Shown here piece by piece: positions 16,326 to 23,221 of a stretch of DNA of 23,987 bases; within the stretch, counting starts at the first letter, position 1; the number at the start of each line of letters is the position of its first letter. The DNA is from an uncultured Muribaculaceae bacterium. GTDB taxonomy: Bacteria; Bacteroidota; Bacteroidia; Bacteroidales; Muribaculaceae. Location: assembly GCA_934675575.1 (NCBI GenBank), contig CAKUQQ010000021.1:1-23987 (forward strand), written 5' to 3'. Both the position numbers and the translations under genes were made by a program. The notes beneath the pieces were generated by a model, which made no database searches, was not told where the DNA came from, and worked only from the letters and a program-made list of their open reading frames with translations.

Positions 16326-16921
16326 ATGAAGAACAACATCAAAGTGCTTTTTGGCAGTATTCTTTTACTGCCGCAGATAGTAACGTATCTGGTCTGCACC
16401 ATTTCGGGGGGGGTAAAATCAAGGAAGATTTAACTCGTTGGAAACAGGTGAAAGGAATGGCTTCTAAAAGTAACATTTGGGCTTTTATCAACCTGTTGAT
16501 GGTGTATCCAGAACTTAGGTCTGTCTTCTATTGGAGATTGGGAAAATTGGCTAAGTTCATCTTCTTCTGGATGCCTGGCAGGACAAATCTCTATCTGTGT
16601 ACGAATCCGAAGAATGTGGAAGGTGGATTCTATGTAGGGCATGGCTGGGGTACAGTTGTCAATGCAAAGAAGATAGGCAAAAACTTTCGGGTAGGTCAGA
16701 ATGTTACTATAGGAAGTCGTGGCATGAAAGAACCTGTAATAGGGAACGATGTTTCGGTATGGGCACATGCTGTTGTGCTTGGTAACATCACGGTTGGCAA
16801 CAAAAGCCAAGTAGGTGCAGGTGCTACGGTTGTGAAGAGTTTACCAGAAAATACTGTTGTCGTTCCTTCTAAATCAATGATTATTAAACAGAATGGAGAG
16901 AGGGTGAATATCTCTCTTTGA
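16326..16921 (+). CDS. Hexapeptide-repeat (serine acetyltransferase-like) O-acetyltransferase, split by a one-base frame break at a G8 tract
   Basis: The complete gene appears to start at ATG 16326 (MKNNIKVLFGSILLLPQIVT) with a hydrophobic N-terminus. As sequenced it stops at 16431-16433, just after eight G (16406-16413). The remainder from 16415 onward is in the next frame and ends at 16921. One extra G joins them as ISGGGKIKEDLTRWKQVKGM into a 198-residue protein. The C-terminal part is a left-handed beta-helix acyltransferase related to serine acetyltransferases of capsule loci (CysE/WcaB type). GGFYVGHGWGTVVNAKKIG and NVTIGS precede a conserved WAHAVVLGNITVGNKSQVGA stretch. A GTG at 16448 or ATG at 16457 could restart translation and give a shorter enzyme without the N-terminus. 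The likely role is cytoplasmic O-acetylation of a sugar. A homopolymer sequencing error is the main alternative to phase variation. Confidence 0.85.
16406..16413 (+). repeat. G8 homopolymer tract in hexapeptide acetyltransferase gene
   Basis: Eight uninterrupted G residues begin in codon 27 (TCG) of the acetyltransferase. G8 gives a 35-residue product, G7 meets a stop directly after the tract, and G9 or G6 opens the full frame. It shares the TTC-plus-G8 sequence with the tract at 10544. Candidate slipped-strand switch, currently OFF. Confidence 0.92.
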
Positions 16922-16949
16922 AAACAATATAAACATAATTAGAAAATCG

Positions 16950-18086
16950 ATGAAGATTTTAATCATAACATTTACATCGGGAAACAATCCTGGCACTCTG
17001 ATGCAGGGCTTAGGCGTTCAGACTGCTATGCAGAAGATGTATCCCAATGCTCAGATTGACTTTTTGAAATTTCCTGATTTCAAGTCTAATCTTGGGGCAA
17101 GCTTCGGGGTAAGAGACAAGAATTCCTCGTTGTGGCAAACTTTTCGCCAGAAGGCAGCGTCGGCTTACAGATTGATGAAATACAACAAACTTCGCAAGCA
17201 ACTGATGACCTTTACGCCTGCAATAGACTTGTTCAAATATTCCAAAGAGGATAAAGCAGTATTAGAACAGTATGACTTGGTGGTGATAGGCAGTGACACG
17301 ATTCTTGAGGAAGCTTACGGAAAGGATGGCAAGGTCGGGATGAACTGGATGCCGCTAAATGTAAAAAAGGTGTATTTCGCAGCCAGTGCCTCACCTGCCA
17401 ATTTTGAACCAAAGGAAGATTTGAAGAAAGTGGCTGGTGATGCCGTATTTATCGGTATGCGAGATAATTTGACCATTAATTTCTTAGTCAATAAGTTGGG
17501 TATTGCTAAAGAACGTATTGTTAAGCAGCCCGACCCATCGTATTTCTTGGATATTAAGGACTTTAAATTGAGCAGGAAATTGGCTGCTAAGTTCAAGTCG
17601 GGCAAAAAGTATGCCTTGTATGATTTTAATTCCAACTTCCCATTGCGCAAGGAATTGGCAGATGCGATAAGAAGTGTTGGCTATACTGTTGTCGCTACTG
17701 CATACAATCCATATGCAGACATTTGTCTTGATACGATTGATGCATTTGAATGGGCTGGAGTCTTTCCTTTAGTCGATGTCATTGTCACAGAAAGATTCCA
17801 CGATAGCGTGTTTGGATTGAGAAACGGCAAACCTGTGATTGCTGTTGATTGGGATCCAAACCGTTTCTCTAAAGGTGGTGACAGCAAGACTCTTCGCATC
17901 TTGGAGGACTATGGAATGGAAAAGATGCACTTTAATCTATGCGGTAAGACTGATGTGTCTCCTATCATGGAATGCTTGAAGAATATCGAGACATCGTTTG
18001 ACAGAAATCTTGTCACTGAAAGAAATGCAGAGATACAGAAAAACATCTACGGCATTTTGGAAATGATAAAACATAAATTGGGATAA
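16950..18086 (+). CDS. Polysaccharide pyruvyl transferase family protein (second of two)
   Basis: The 378-residue soluble protein is a divergent PS_pyruv_trans member. It starts MKILIITFTSGNNPGTLMQG, has VVIGSDTILEE at residues 111-121 where the first copy has GSDQIWN, MRDN at 170-173, DPSYFLD at 195-201 and TERFHDSVFG at 280-289 where the first copy has TDSFHAT. The histidine of that last motif is kept. The changed residues around the GSD motif suggest a different acceptor or donor from the first copy. It follows the split acetyltransferase by 28 nt and is directly abutted by the next glycosyltransferase gene. True pyruvyl transfer is a family-based assumption. Confidence 0.85.
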   Translation: MKILIITFTSGNNPGTLMQGLGVQTAMQKMYPNAQIDFLKFPDFKSNLGASFGVRDKNSSLWQTFRQKAASAYRLMKYNKLRKQLMTFTPAIDLFKYSKEDKAVLEQYDLVVIGSDTILEEAYGKDGKVGMNWMPLNVKKVYFAASASPANFEPKEDLKKVAGDAVFIGMRDNLTINFLVNKLGIAKERIVKQPDPSYFLDIKDFKLSRKLAAKFKSGKKYALYDFNSNFPLRKELADAIRSVGYTVVATAYNPYADICLDTIDAFEWAGVFPLVDVIVTERFHDSVFGLRNGKPVIAVDWDPNRFSKGGDSKTLRILEDYGMEKMHFNLCGKTDVSPIMECLKNIETSFDRNLVTERNAEIQKNIYGILEMIKHKLG

Positions 18087-18089
18087 GTG

Positions 18090-19196
18090 ATGAAGAAAAT
18101 AAAGCTATGCTACCTGATTTCCTCGCTCTGCAATGAGGGGCCAGTGAATGTGATATATAATATATTACAATATATAAACTATGATAGGTATGAGGTTAGT
18201 ATTGTCACATTAAATCCAGAAAAGGAAAATACGAGGATTGATGACTTTAAGAAAATGCCTTTAGCTATATTTCAGTTGTCTTCTGATAAGCGTATTAATC
18301 TGATCAAACAATATTTTCGATTGAAGAATGTGTTAAAGAAGATTAAACCTGACGTAGTACATGGTCATTGTTCTGGACCTCTGTATTTGATGACCCATCT
18401 TCCTTATAAAACTGTTTATACTGTTCACATCTATCCAGGTATTCAAAACATAGCCTTATCTGGTTGGTTGAAAGGAAACATCATCATTCGTTTAGATAAT
18501 TATTTCACAAAAAAATGCGATGAGGTAATATGTTGCTCTGAAAGTATAGCAGAGCGTTACTTGATAGAGAAACATCTCAAATATAAAGCCATACCTAATG
18601 GCACTTCTTATAAAATATGGAATTATTCTTTAGAGAAGAAAGTTGAACTTCGTGAAAAAATGGGATTAGAGAAGGATCGGAAGTATTTTATATTTATAGG
18701 AAGATTCTCAAGAGAAAAACATCCTGAAATCCTTATACAAGCTTTTGCTAATCGTCCTAATACAGGTCTGATTATGTTAGGAGAAGGACCTCTGTGGGAA
18801 GAATTGAAAGCAAAGAAAACAGACAATATACTGATGCCTGGGTTTACTAGAAATGTTGCGGATTTTTTAAAGGCTGCCGACTATTATATCTCTGTGTCAG
18901 ACATTGAAGGCTTAGCAAATACTTTATTGGAGTCAATGTCTGTAGGATTACCTTCTGTACTGTCGAATATACCTTCACATCAAGAAGTATTCAAGAAATT
19001 CAATAGTTGTACAAAAGGACTACTTCTTACTGATAACAAGAATATGAAAGAACTTCAAACGGATATTGATGAAATTCAAAAAACAGATAGTTCTGTAGCA
19101 AGAGATGCCATACAAAAGGTATTCGTGAACAACTATGCTGCCGAAATCATGACAAGCAGATATGAGGCAGTATATGAAAATTTGGTGATAAAATAA
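18090..19196 (+). CDS. Glycosyltransferase family 4
   Basis: The 368-residue GT-B enzyme has a clear GT4 C-terminal half: KYFIFIGRFSREKHPEILIQ around residues 191-210, a GEGPLWEELK motif, then DYYISVSDIEGLANTLLESM and GLPSVLSNIPSHQEV. The last two include the E-x7-E donor-binding motif (EGLANTLLE). The N-terminal domain starts KLCYLISSLCNEGPVNVIYN and carries VHGHCSGPLYL around residue 90. A GTG at 18087 directly after the previous stop is also in frame; I chose the ATG at 18090, which gives the natural MKKIKL start. The donor is unknown. The gene joins the preceding pyruvyltransferase without a gap, so they are probably co-translated. Confidence 0.9.
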   Translation: MKKIKLCYLISSLCNEGPVNVIYNILQYINYDRYEVSIVTLNPEKENTRIDDFKKMPLAIFQLSSDKRINLIKQYFRLKNVLKKIKPDVVHGHCSGPLYLMTHLPYKTVYTVHIYPGIQNIALSGWLKGNIIIRLDNYFTKKCDEVICCSESIAERYLIEKHLKYKAIPNGTSYKIWNYSLEKKVELREKMGLEKDRKYFIFIGRFSREKHPEILIQAFANRPNTGLIMLGEGPLWEELKAKKTDNILMPGFTRNVADFLKAADYYISVSDIEGLANTLLESMSVGLPSVLSNIPSHQEVFKKFNSCTKGLLLTDNKNMKELQTDIDEIQKTDSSVARDAIQKVFVNNYAAEIMTSRYEAVYENLVIK

Positions 19197-19203
19197 AAAA
19201 GAA

Positions 19204-20154
19204 ATGAAACAGAAGCTTTTAGATGTTGTCATTCCGATAGTTGGAGCAGACATCGATACATTCAAGAATAGCCTTCCTTTTATAAAAAGATATTTGCCAG
19301 TAAAGAACATAATTCTTATTGGGGCTTATGACGTAGAGGAAAAAGTAGCAGATTTGAAAGGTGTTACTTATGTTAATGAGGATGAATTAGTACCAGGTTT
19401 AAACTTGCCTTCAATAAAGAAGATTAAGAAGTATATATCTGGTACAGAAAGGCGTTCAGGCTGGTATTTCCAGCAATTCTTGAAAATGGGATATGCCCGT
19501 ATATGCAAGGATGATTACTATTTGATTTGGGATGCAGATACGATACCAATAAAAAATGTAGATTTCTTTGATGAGTCTGGTAAACCATATTTGGATTATC
19601 GTGAATATGTCAAATATGATGAGTGCTTTTTCAGGACGCAAGATTTACTATTCCCTGACAAGTATCTTCATAAGCAGCTAAAGGATTCTTTCATTTGCGA
19701 ACACTTGCTTGTGAATGTGACGATTATGAACGAATTGTTGGATGATTTAGCCGCAAATGGTGCTGCCGGTAATGATACTTTTTTTGAGAATGTTATGTAT
19801 GTTATACCAAAAGACATAATAAATCTAAGTGGATTTAGTGAATTTGAAACTTATGCAGCTTATGTCTTAAAGAAACATGGTGACACTCATACATTGAGAT
19901 ATTGGCGTAATCTGAGAAATGCAGGTATCTATATAGGAAGAAACACCACTGAGGAGAATCTAAATTGGATGTCACAAATGTTCGATGTCATCTCTGTGGA
20001 GGATTTTAACCCACAATGGTTCATCTGTAAAGTCTTCCTTGCCCTTGACAAAAAACATAGAATACCATTCCGTATAGTGTATGGAGTCGTTCAAGCTATG
20101 TATAAAGTCATATATGATTTAAGATTTAAAGTTAGAAACATACTGAAAAAATAA
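19204..20154 (+). CDS. DUF6492-like putative glycosyltransferase
   Basis: The 316-residue protein begins LLDVVIPIVGADIDTFKNSL and has SGWYFQQFLKMGYARI at residues 85-100, followed by YYLIWDADTIPIKN at 105-118. The Trp-x-x-Gln-Gln helix followed by a DAD metal-binding motif is typical of the DUF6492 group of glycosyltransferase-like proteins. The C-terminal part is helical and basic (KVIYDLRFKVRNILKK), possibly for membrane contact. It is not a classical GT2 or GT4. Function is inferred from the DAD motif and from the position between a GT4 and an epimerase. The family name is from recognition of the pattern and was not tested. Confidence 0.72.
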   Translation: MKQKLLDVVIPIVGADIDTFKNSLPFIKRYLPVKNIILIGAYDVEEKVADLKGVTYVNEDELVPGLNLPSIKKIKKYISGTERRSGWYFQQFLKMGYARICKDDYYLIWDADTIPIKNVDFFDESGKPYLDYREYVKYDECFFRTQDLLFPDKYLHKQLKDSFICEHLLVNVTIMNELLDDLAANGAAGNDTFFENVMYVIPKDIINLSGFSEFETYAAYVLKKHGDTHTLRYWRNLRNAGIYIGRNTTEENLNWMSQMFDVISVEDFNPQWFICKVFLALDKKHRIPFRIVYGVVQAMYKVIYDLRFKVRNILKK

Positions 20155-20163
20155 AATACAATA

Positions 20164-21129
20164 ATGGTGACTAAGATATTAATAACAGGTGGTTCTGGTT
20201 TCATAGGAACCAACCTCATCGATTTTCTTTCAAAAGATAAAGAATATGAGATTCAGAGTCTTGATTTGGTAAAACCAAAGAAGGACTCACATAATAAATA
20301 TTGGGTGCAGGTGGATTTGCGCAGACACGATGATGTGGTGGCTGCTGTGGCTGCATTTGCTCCTACATACGTGATACATCTTGGTGCTCGTACAGACTTG
20401 AATGGAAAGACATTGCAAGACTATGATGCCAACATGGGGGGTGTGAAGAACATGCTTGATGCGATAGAGGCTGCTGGCACAGTGAAGCGTACAATCTTTG
20501 CTTCTTCCATGTATGTGTGTGAGCCTGGCTATATGCCAAAGGACTTTGAGGATTATGCTCCTCATACGTTGTATGGTGAGAGTAAGGTGGAGACGGAGAA
20601 GATTATCAAGACGGCAAATCCTTCTTATACATGGAGTATCATCCGCCCTACATCTATTTGGGGGCCTTGGTTTGGTGAACCATACGATAAGTTTTTCCAT
20701 ATCGTGCTGAACCACATGTATTTTCACATGGGCAAACGTGCTTGTCGCAAGACCTACGGATATGTTGATAATGCTATTTATCAGATTATGTCAATCTTGA
20801 AGGCTGAATCTGAGAAGGTGAACCGCAGTGTGTATTATCTTGGTGACTATGAGGCGTATCCTATAACAGATTGGGCTAATGAGATTGCGAAGATTGAGGG
20901 CATTCATATTCCTCATGTTCCGTATTGGTGCTTTAAAGTTGTGGGGTGGTTTGGCGATTTCCTGAAGAAGTTCGGTATCGCCTTCCCGATGACCAGCTTC
21001 CGCTTACATAATATGACTACGGATAATGTGCATAATCTTGATCCTATCAAGAAGATTGCTCCTAATTTGCCTATATCAAGAATTGAAGGTACGAAGGTAA
21101 CATTGGAGTGGATTCATAAATATGAATGA
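20164..21129 (+). CDS. NAD-dependent epimerase/dehydratase (extended SDR)
   Basis: The 321-residue cytoplasmic protein has the NAD(P)-binding motif TGGSGFIG at residues 8-15, a conserved acidic end of strand two (LDLVKP), SSMYV at 114-118 and the catalytic YGESK at 137-141, followed by RPTSIWGP at 161-168. These place it in the extended short-chain dehydrogenase group that includes UDP-sugar 4-epimerases and dehydratases. The substrate cannot be set from the sequence; a nucleotide-sugar made by this locus or in central metabolism is likely. A G6 run (20436-20441) sits in codons for MGGV but the frame is intact. Its stop overlaps the next start by 4 nt (21126-21129). Confidence 0.88.
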   Translation: MVTKILITGGSGFIGTNLIDFLSKDKEYEIQSLDLVKPKKDSHNKYWVQVDLRRHDDVVAAVAAFAPTYVIHLGARTDLNGKTLQDYDANMGGVKNMLDAIEAAGTVKRTIFASSMYVCEPGYMPKDFEDYAPHTLYGESKVETEKIIKTANPSYTWSIIRPTSIWGPWFGEPYDKFFHIVLNHMYFHMGKRACRKTYGYVDNAIYQIMSILKAESEKVNRSVYYLGDYEAYPITDWANEIAKIEGIHIPHVPYWCFKVVGWFGDFLKKFGIAFPMTSFRLHNMTTDNVHNLDPIKKIAPNLPISRIEGTKVTLEWIHKYE

Positions 21130-21899
21130 ACATGTTGAAAGTTTCGATTATTACTAGTTGTTACAACCGTGAGAAGACGATTCGCGGTGCAGTAGAGAGT
21201 GTGTTGGCGCAGGATTATCCTGACATCGAGTATATTATCGTGGATGGTGCTTCTAAGGACGAGTCTGCTCAGATTATCCGTGAGGCTATCGCAGGTCATG
21301 AGGATAAGGTGAAGTTTATTTCTGAGCCTGACCATGGTATGTATGAGGCTATCAATAAGGGTATTCGCATGGCGACGGGTGATGTGATAGCCCTTTGTCA
21401 TTCGGATGACTTTATGTTTGCCAAGGATACAGTATCGCACGTCGTGAAGAAGATGGAGGAGACGGATTGCGATTTCCTCTATGCCGATGGTATCTTTGTG
21501 AATGAGCAGAATACCAATAAGGTGGTGAGAAAATGGATTGGAGGCAAGTATGCTCGCTGGAAGGTGAGATGTGGCTGGCTTCCATTGCATCCTACCTGCT
21601 ATATCAAGCGTGAGGTGATGATGAAATGTGGCCTCTATGATGAGAGCTATAAGATTGCAGCTGATACCAACCTTCTGGTGAACTATCTGTATAACTGCCA
21701 TCTGAAGATAGCGTATCTCCCTGAGTTCATTACGAGAATGCGCATGGGTGGTATGAGTACCGATTCAGCAAAGCGTAAGAAAATGTGGGATGAGGACATC
21801 CGAGTTTATTCTGGCTATGGCTTTAAGCCTGTGACTTTGACAAAGCTGATGAAAATGGCTTGGAAAGTGCCACAGTTCATCAAGGCAAAGTTTATGTAA
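21126..21899 (+). CDS. Glycosyltransferase family 2 (WcaA-type)
   Basis: The 257-residue GT-A glycosyltransferase starts LKVSIITSCYNREKTIRGAV, then AQDYPDIEYIIVDGAS (residues 28-43) and CHSDDFMF at 91-98, which holds the DxD-type metal motif. EPDHGMYEAINKG at 67-79 is typical of the group that adds sugars to lipid-linked intermediates. Late residues GWLPLHPTCYIKREV resemble the acceptor region of colanic-acid-type GT2 enzymes. The base composition is visibly richer in GC than that of the wzy and acyltransferase genes, closer to what would be expected of resident DNA, so this may be one conserved edge of a variable locus. It is the last confident gene of the long transcription unit. Confidence 0.9.
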   Translation: MNMLKVSIITSCYNREKTIRGAVESVLAQDYPDIEYIIVDGASKDESAQIIREAIAGHEDKVKFISEPDHGMYEAINKGIRMATGDVIALCHSDDFMFAKDTVSHVVKKMEETDCDFLYADGIFVNEQNTNKVVRKWIGGKYARWKVRCGWLPLHPTCYIKREVMMKCGLYDESYKIAADTNLLVNYLYNCHLKIAYLPEFITRMRMGGMSTDSAKRKKMWDEDIRVYSGYGFKPVTLTKLMKMAWKVPQFIKAKFM

Positions 21900-21919
21900 A
21901 ACTTTGTCTTGATTGTGGG

Positions 21920-22033
21920 TTAGAGGCGATGGTCGCCAGGACCTGGACCGAGCTTGCGGTCAATGGCATCAAGGATTCGCCAAAAAAGGAGCCGAAATTG
22001 TTTAATTATACTATGGATATGTCGTAATCTCAT
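21920..22033 (-). CDS. Possible small protein of 37 residues on the minus strand
   Basis: On the minus strand an ATG (22033-22031) opens a 38-codon frame that ends in TAA (21922-21920). The predicted peptide is basic and aromatic in the first half (RLRHIHSIIKQFRLLFWRIL) and ends DAIDRKLGPGPGDHRL. The GC-rich base composition of this stretch contrasts with the AT-rich spacer around it, which is a reason to suspect coding or former coding. I do not recognise the protein. The start codon lies within the hairpin at 22027-22064, which could hide it in the message. It would converge with the upstream glycosyltransferase gene. It could also be chance or a gene remnant. Confidence 0.35.
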   Translation of the reverse strand: MRLRHIHSIIKQFRLLFWRILDAIDRKLGPGPGDHRL

Positions 22034-22074
22034 GTTTCTACTTTTTATATTATAGAAACGAGATAGATTTTATT
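22027..22074. terminator. Hairpin plus T-rich stretch; possible operon terminator or 5' hairpin of the minus-strand ORF
   Basis: ATCTC (22027-22031) pairs with GAGAT (22060-22064), and GTTTCTA (22034-22040) pairs with TAGAAAC (22053-22059). This gives 12 base pairs with a two-base bulge (AT, 22032-22033) and a 12-base loop. A T-rich but interrupted stretch follows on the + strand. It sits 128 nt after the last polysaccharide gene and 35 nt before the next start, fitting an end of transcription. The T run is imperfect, so this is moderate evidence. On the minus strand the same hairpin covers the start codon of the small ORF. Confidence 0.42.
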
Positions 22075-22098
22075 TTATTGCATATCTGAATAAATGAT

Positions 22099-23202
22099 AT
22101 GATTTTTGATTTTCTGAAATATTGTCTTGGTGGAAAGGATAATATGAGCAATGTTGTTGCTAATATTGATTGGCAGCAACTGTATTCCTTTGCTTCTAAG
22201 CAGGCGATTTTGGGACTTTGCTTTGATGGTATTGAACGGCTGGGAGAAGAGTATCCTGAAAAGTTGAAGCAGAATCCGATTGGAAGGGAGCTGCTGATGG
22301 CATGGATGGCGAAGGCGCAACAGATTCGCAGGCAGAACATGAATGTGAATGCTGTGGCGAGCAAGCTCTTCTCTATGCTGAGGGAGGATGGGTTGAGGTG
22401 CTGCATTCTAAAAGGTCAAGGGAATGCGTTGATGTATCCAAATCCTTATTCTCGTACTCCTGGTGATATTGATGTTTGGGTTAATGCAAGCAGAGAAGAT
22501 ATAACAGAATATGCTAAGTGTCATTTTAAACTAGAGGATGATATAAGGTTTCATCATCTTGAAACAACTATGGATGGTGTACCAGTTGAGTTACATTTTT
22601 TTCCTTGCTCTATGAATAATCCTCTTTATCATGCTAGATTACAGAAGTGGTTTAAGCGGAATGCTGATTTGCAATGCTCAAATATTGTTAGTTTACCAGA
22701 TGGTATTGGAGAAATCGCTATACCAACGACGGCATTCAATGTGGTTTATCAGCTGACGCATCTTTATCATCATTTCTTTGATGAAGGGATTGGAATGAGG
22801 CAAATCATTGACTACAACTTTGTTTTAGTGAAGAGTGAAGAACGAAGAGTGAAGAATCTGACAGCATTGCAGCGAGAGCTGAAGTATCTTGGCTTGTGGA
22901 AGTTCGCTGGGGCGGTGATGTATGTGTTGCATGAGTCACTTGGATTATCTGAGGAGAAGATGATTGCTCCGATGGATGAAAAGCGTGGAAAGTTGTTATT
23001 AGCAGAGATACTGAATGGTGGCAACTTCGGACAGCACTTCACCAAGTATGGACATTTCACTCAGCAAGGCATGACTAAGAAATATTTCCTTAAGATATGG
23101 AGAAATATGCACTTCGTGCGATATTATCCTGCCGAGGCTCTAAGTGAGCCTATCTTCAGAACATGGCATTTCTTCTGGAGAATTCATAATAAAAGGAGTT
23201 GA
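22099..23202 (+). CDS. NTP_transf_5-like nucleotidyltransferase-fold protein
   Basis: The 367-residue cytoplasmic protein resembles the uncharacterised NTP_transf_5 family found near Bacteroidales glycan loci. The nucleotidyltransferase core is visible as CCILKGQGNALMY (residues 101-113), PGDIDVWVNA (121-130, with the metal-binding DxD) and VELHFF (163-168). The helical regions before and after are as expected. An in-frame ATG at 22144 (residue 16) is an alternative start. The heptanucleotide repeat at 22827-22854 encodes KSEERRVKN. What the protein modifies is unknown; nucleotide transfer to a sugar, protein or RNA are all possible. Separated from the main unit by a 199-nt gap with a hairpin, it may have its own promoter, though I could not see a convincing one. 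Confidence 0.78.
   Translation: MIFDFLKYCLGGKDNMSNVVANIDWQQLYSFASKQAILGLCFDGIERLGEEYPEKLKQNPIGRELLMAWMAKAQQIRRQNMNVNAVASKLFSMLREDGLRCCILKGQGNALMYPNPYSRTPGDIDVWVNASREDITEYAKCHFKLEDDIRFHHLETTMDGVPVELHFFPCSMNNPLYHARLQKWFKRNADLQCSNIVSLPDGIGEIAIPTTAFNVVYQLTHLYHHFFDEGIGMRQIIDYNFVLVKSEERRVKNLTALQRELKYLGLWKFAGAVMYVLHESLGLSEEKMIAPMDEKRGKLLLAEILNGGNFGQHFTKYGHFTQQGMTKKYFLKIWRNMHFVRYYPAEALSEPIFRTWHFFWRIHNKRS
22827..22854 (+). repeat. Heptanucleotide tandem repeat inside the NTP_transf_5-like gene
   Basis: Four consecutive seven-base units read AGTGAAG, AGTGAAG, AACGAAG, AGTGAAG. Three are identical and the third differs at two positions. The unit length is not a multiple of three, so gain or loss of one copy would shift the frame. 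The gene is in frame at the present copy number. Confidence 0.85.
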
Positions 23203-23221
23203 ATTTGAAGGGTATAACATC

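Noticed and set aside
20436..20441. G6 run in the epimerase gene as a fourth phase switch
   Set aside because: Six bases encoding Met-Gly-Gly-Val in a normal frame are too short to be a convincing switch.
21114..21701. 195-codon minus-strand frame opposite the last glycosyltransferase
   Set aside because: The plus-strand GT2 is certain by motifs. The minus frame is histidine- and isoleucine-rich in a way typical of a shadow.
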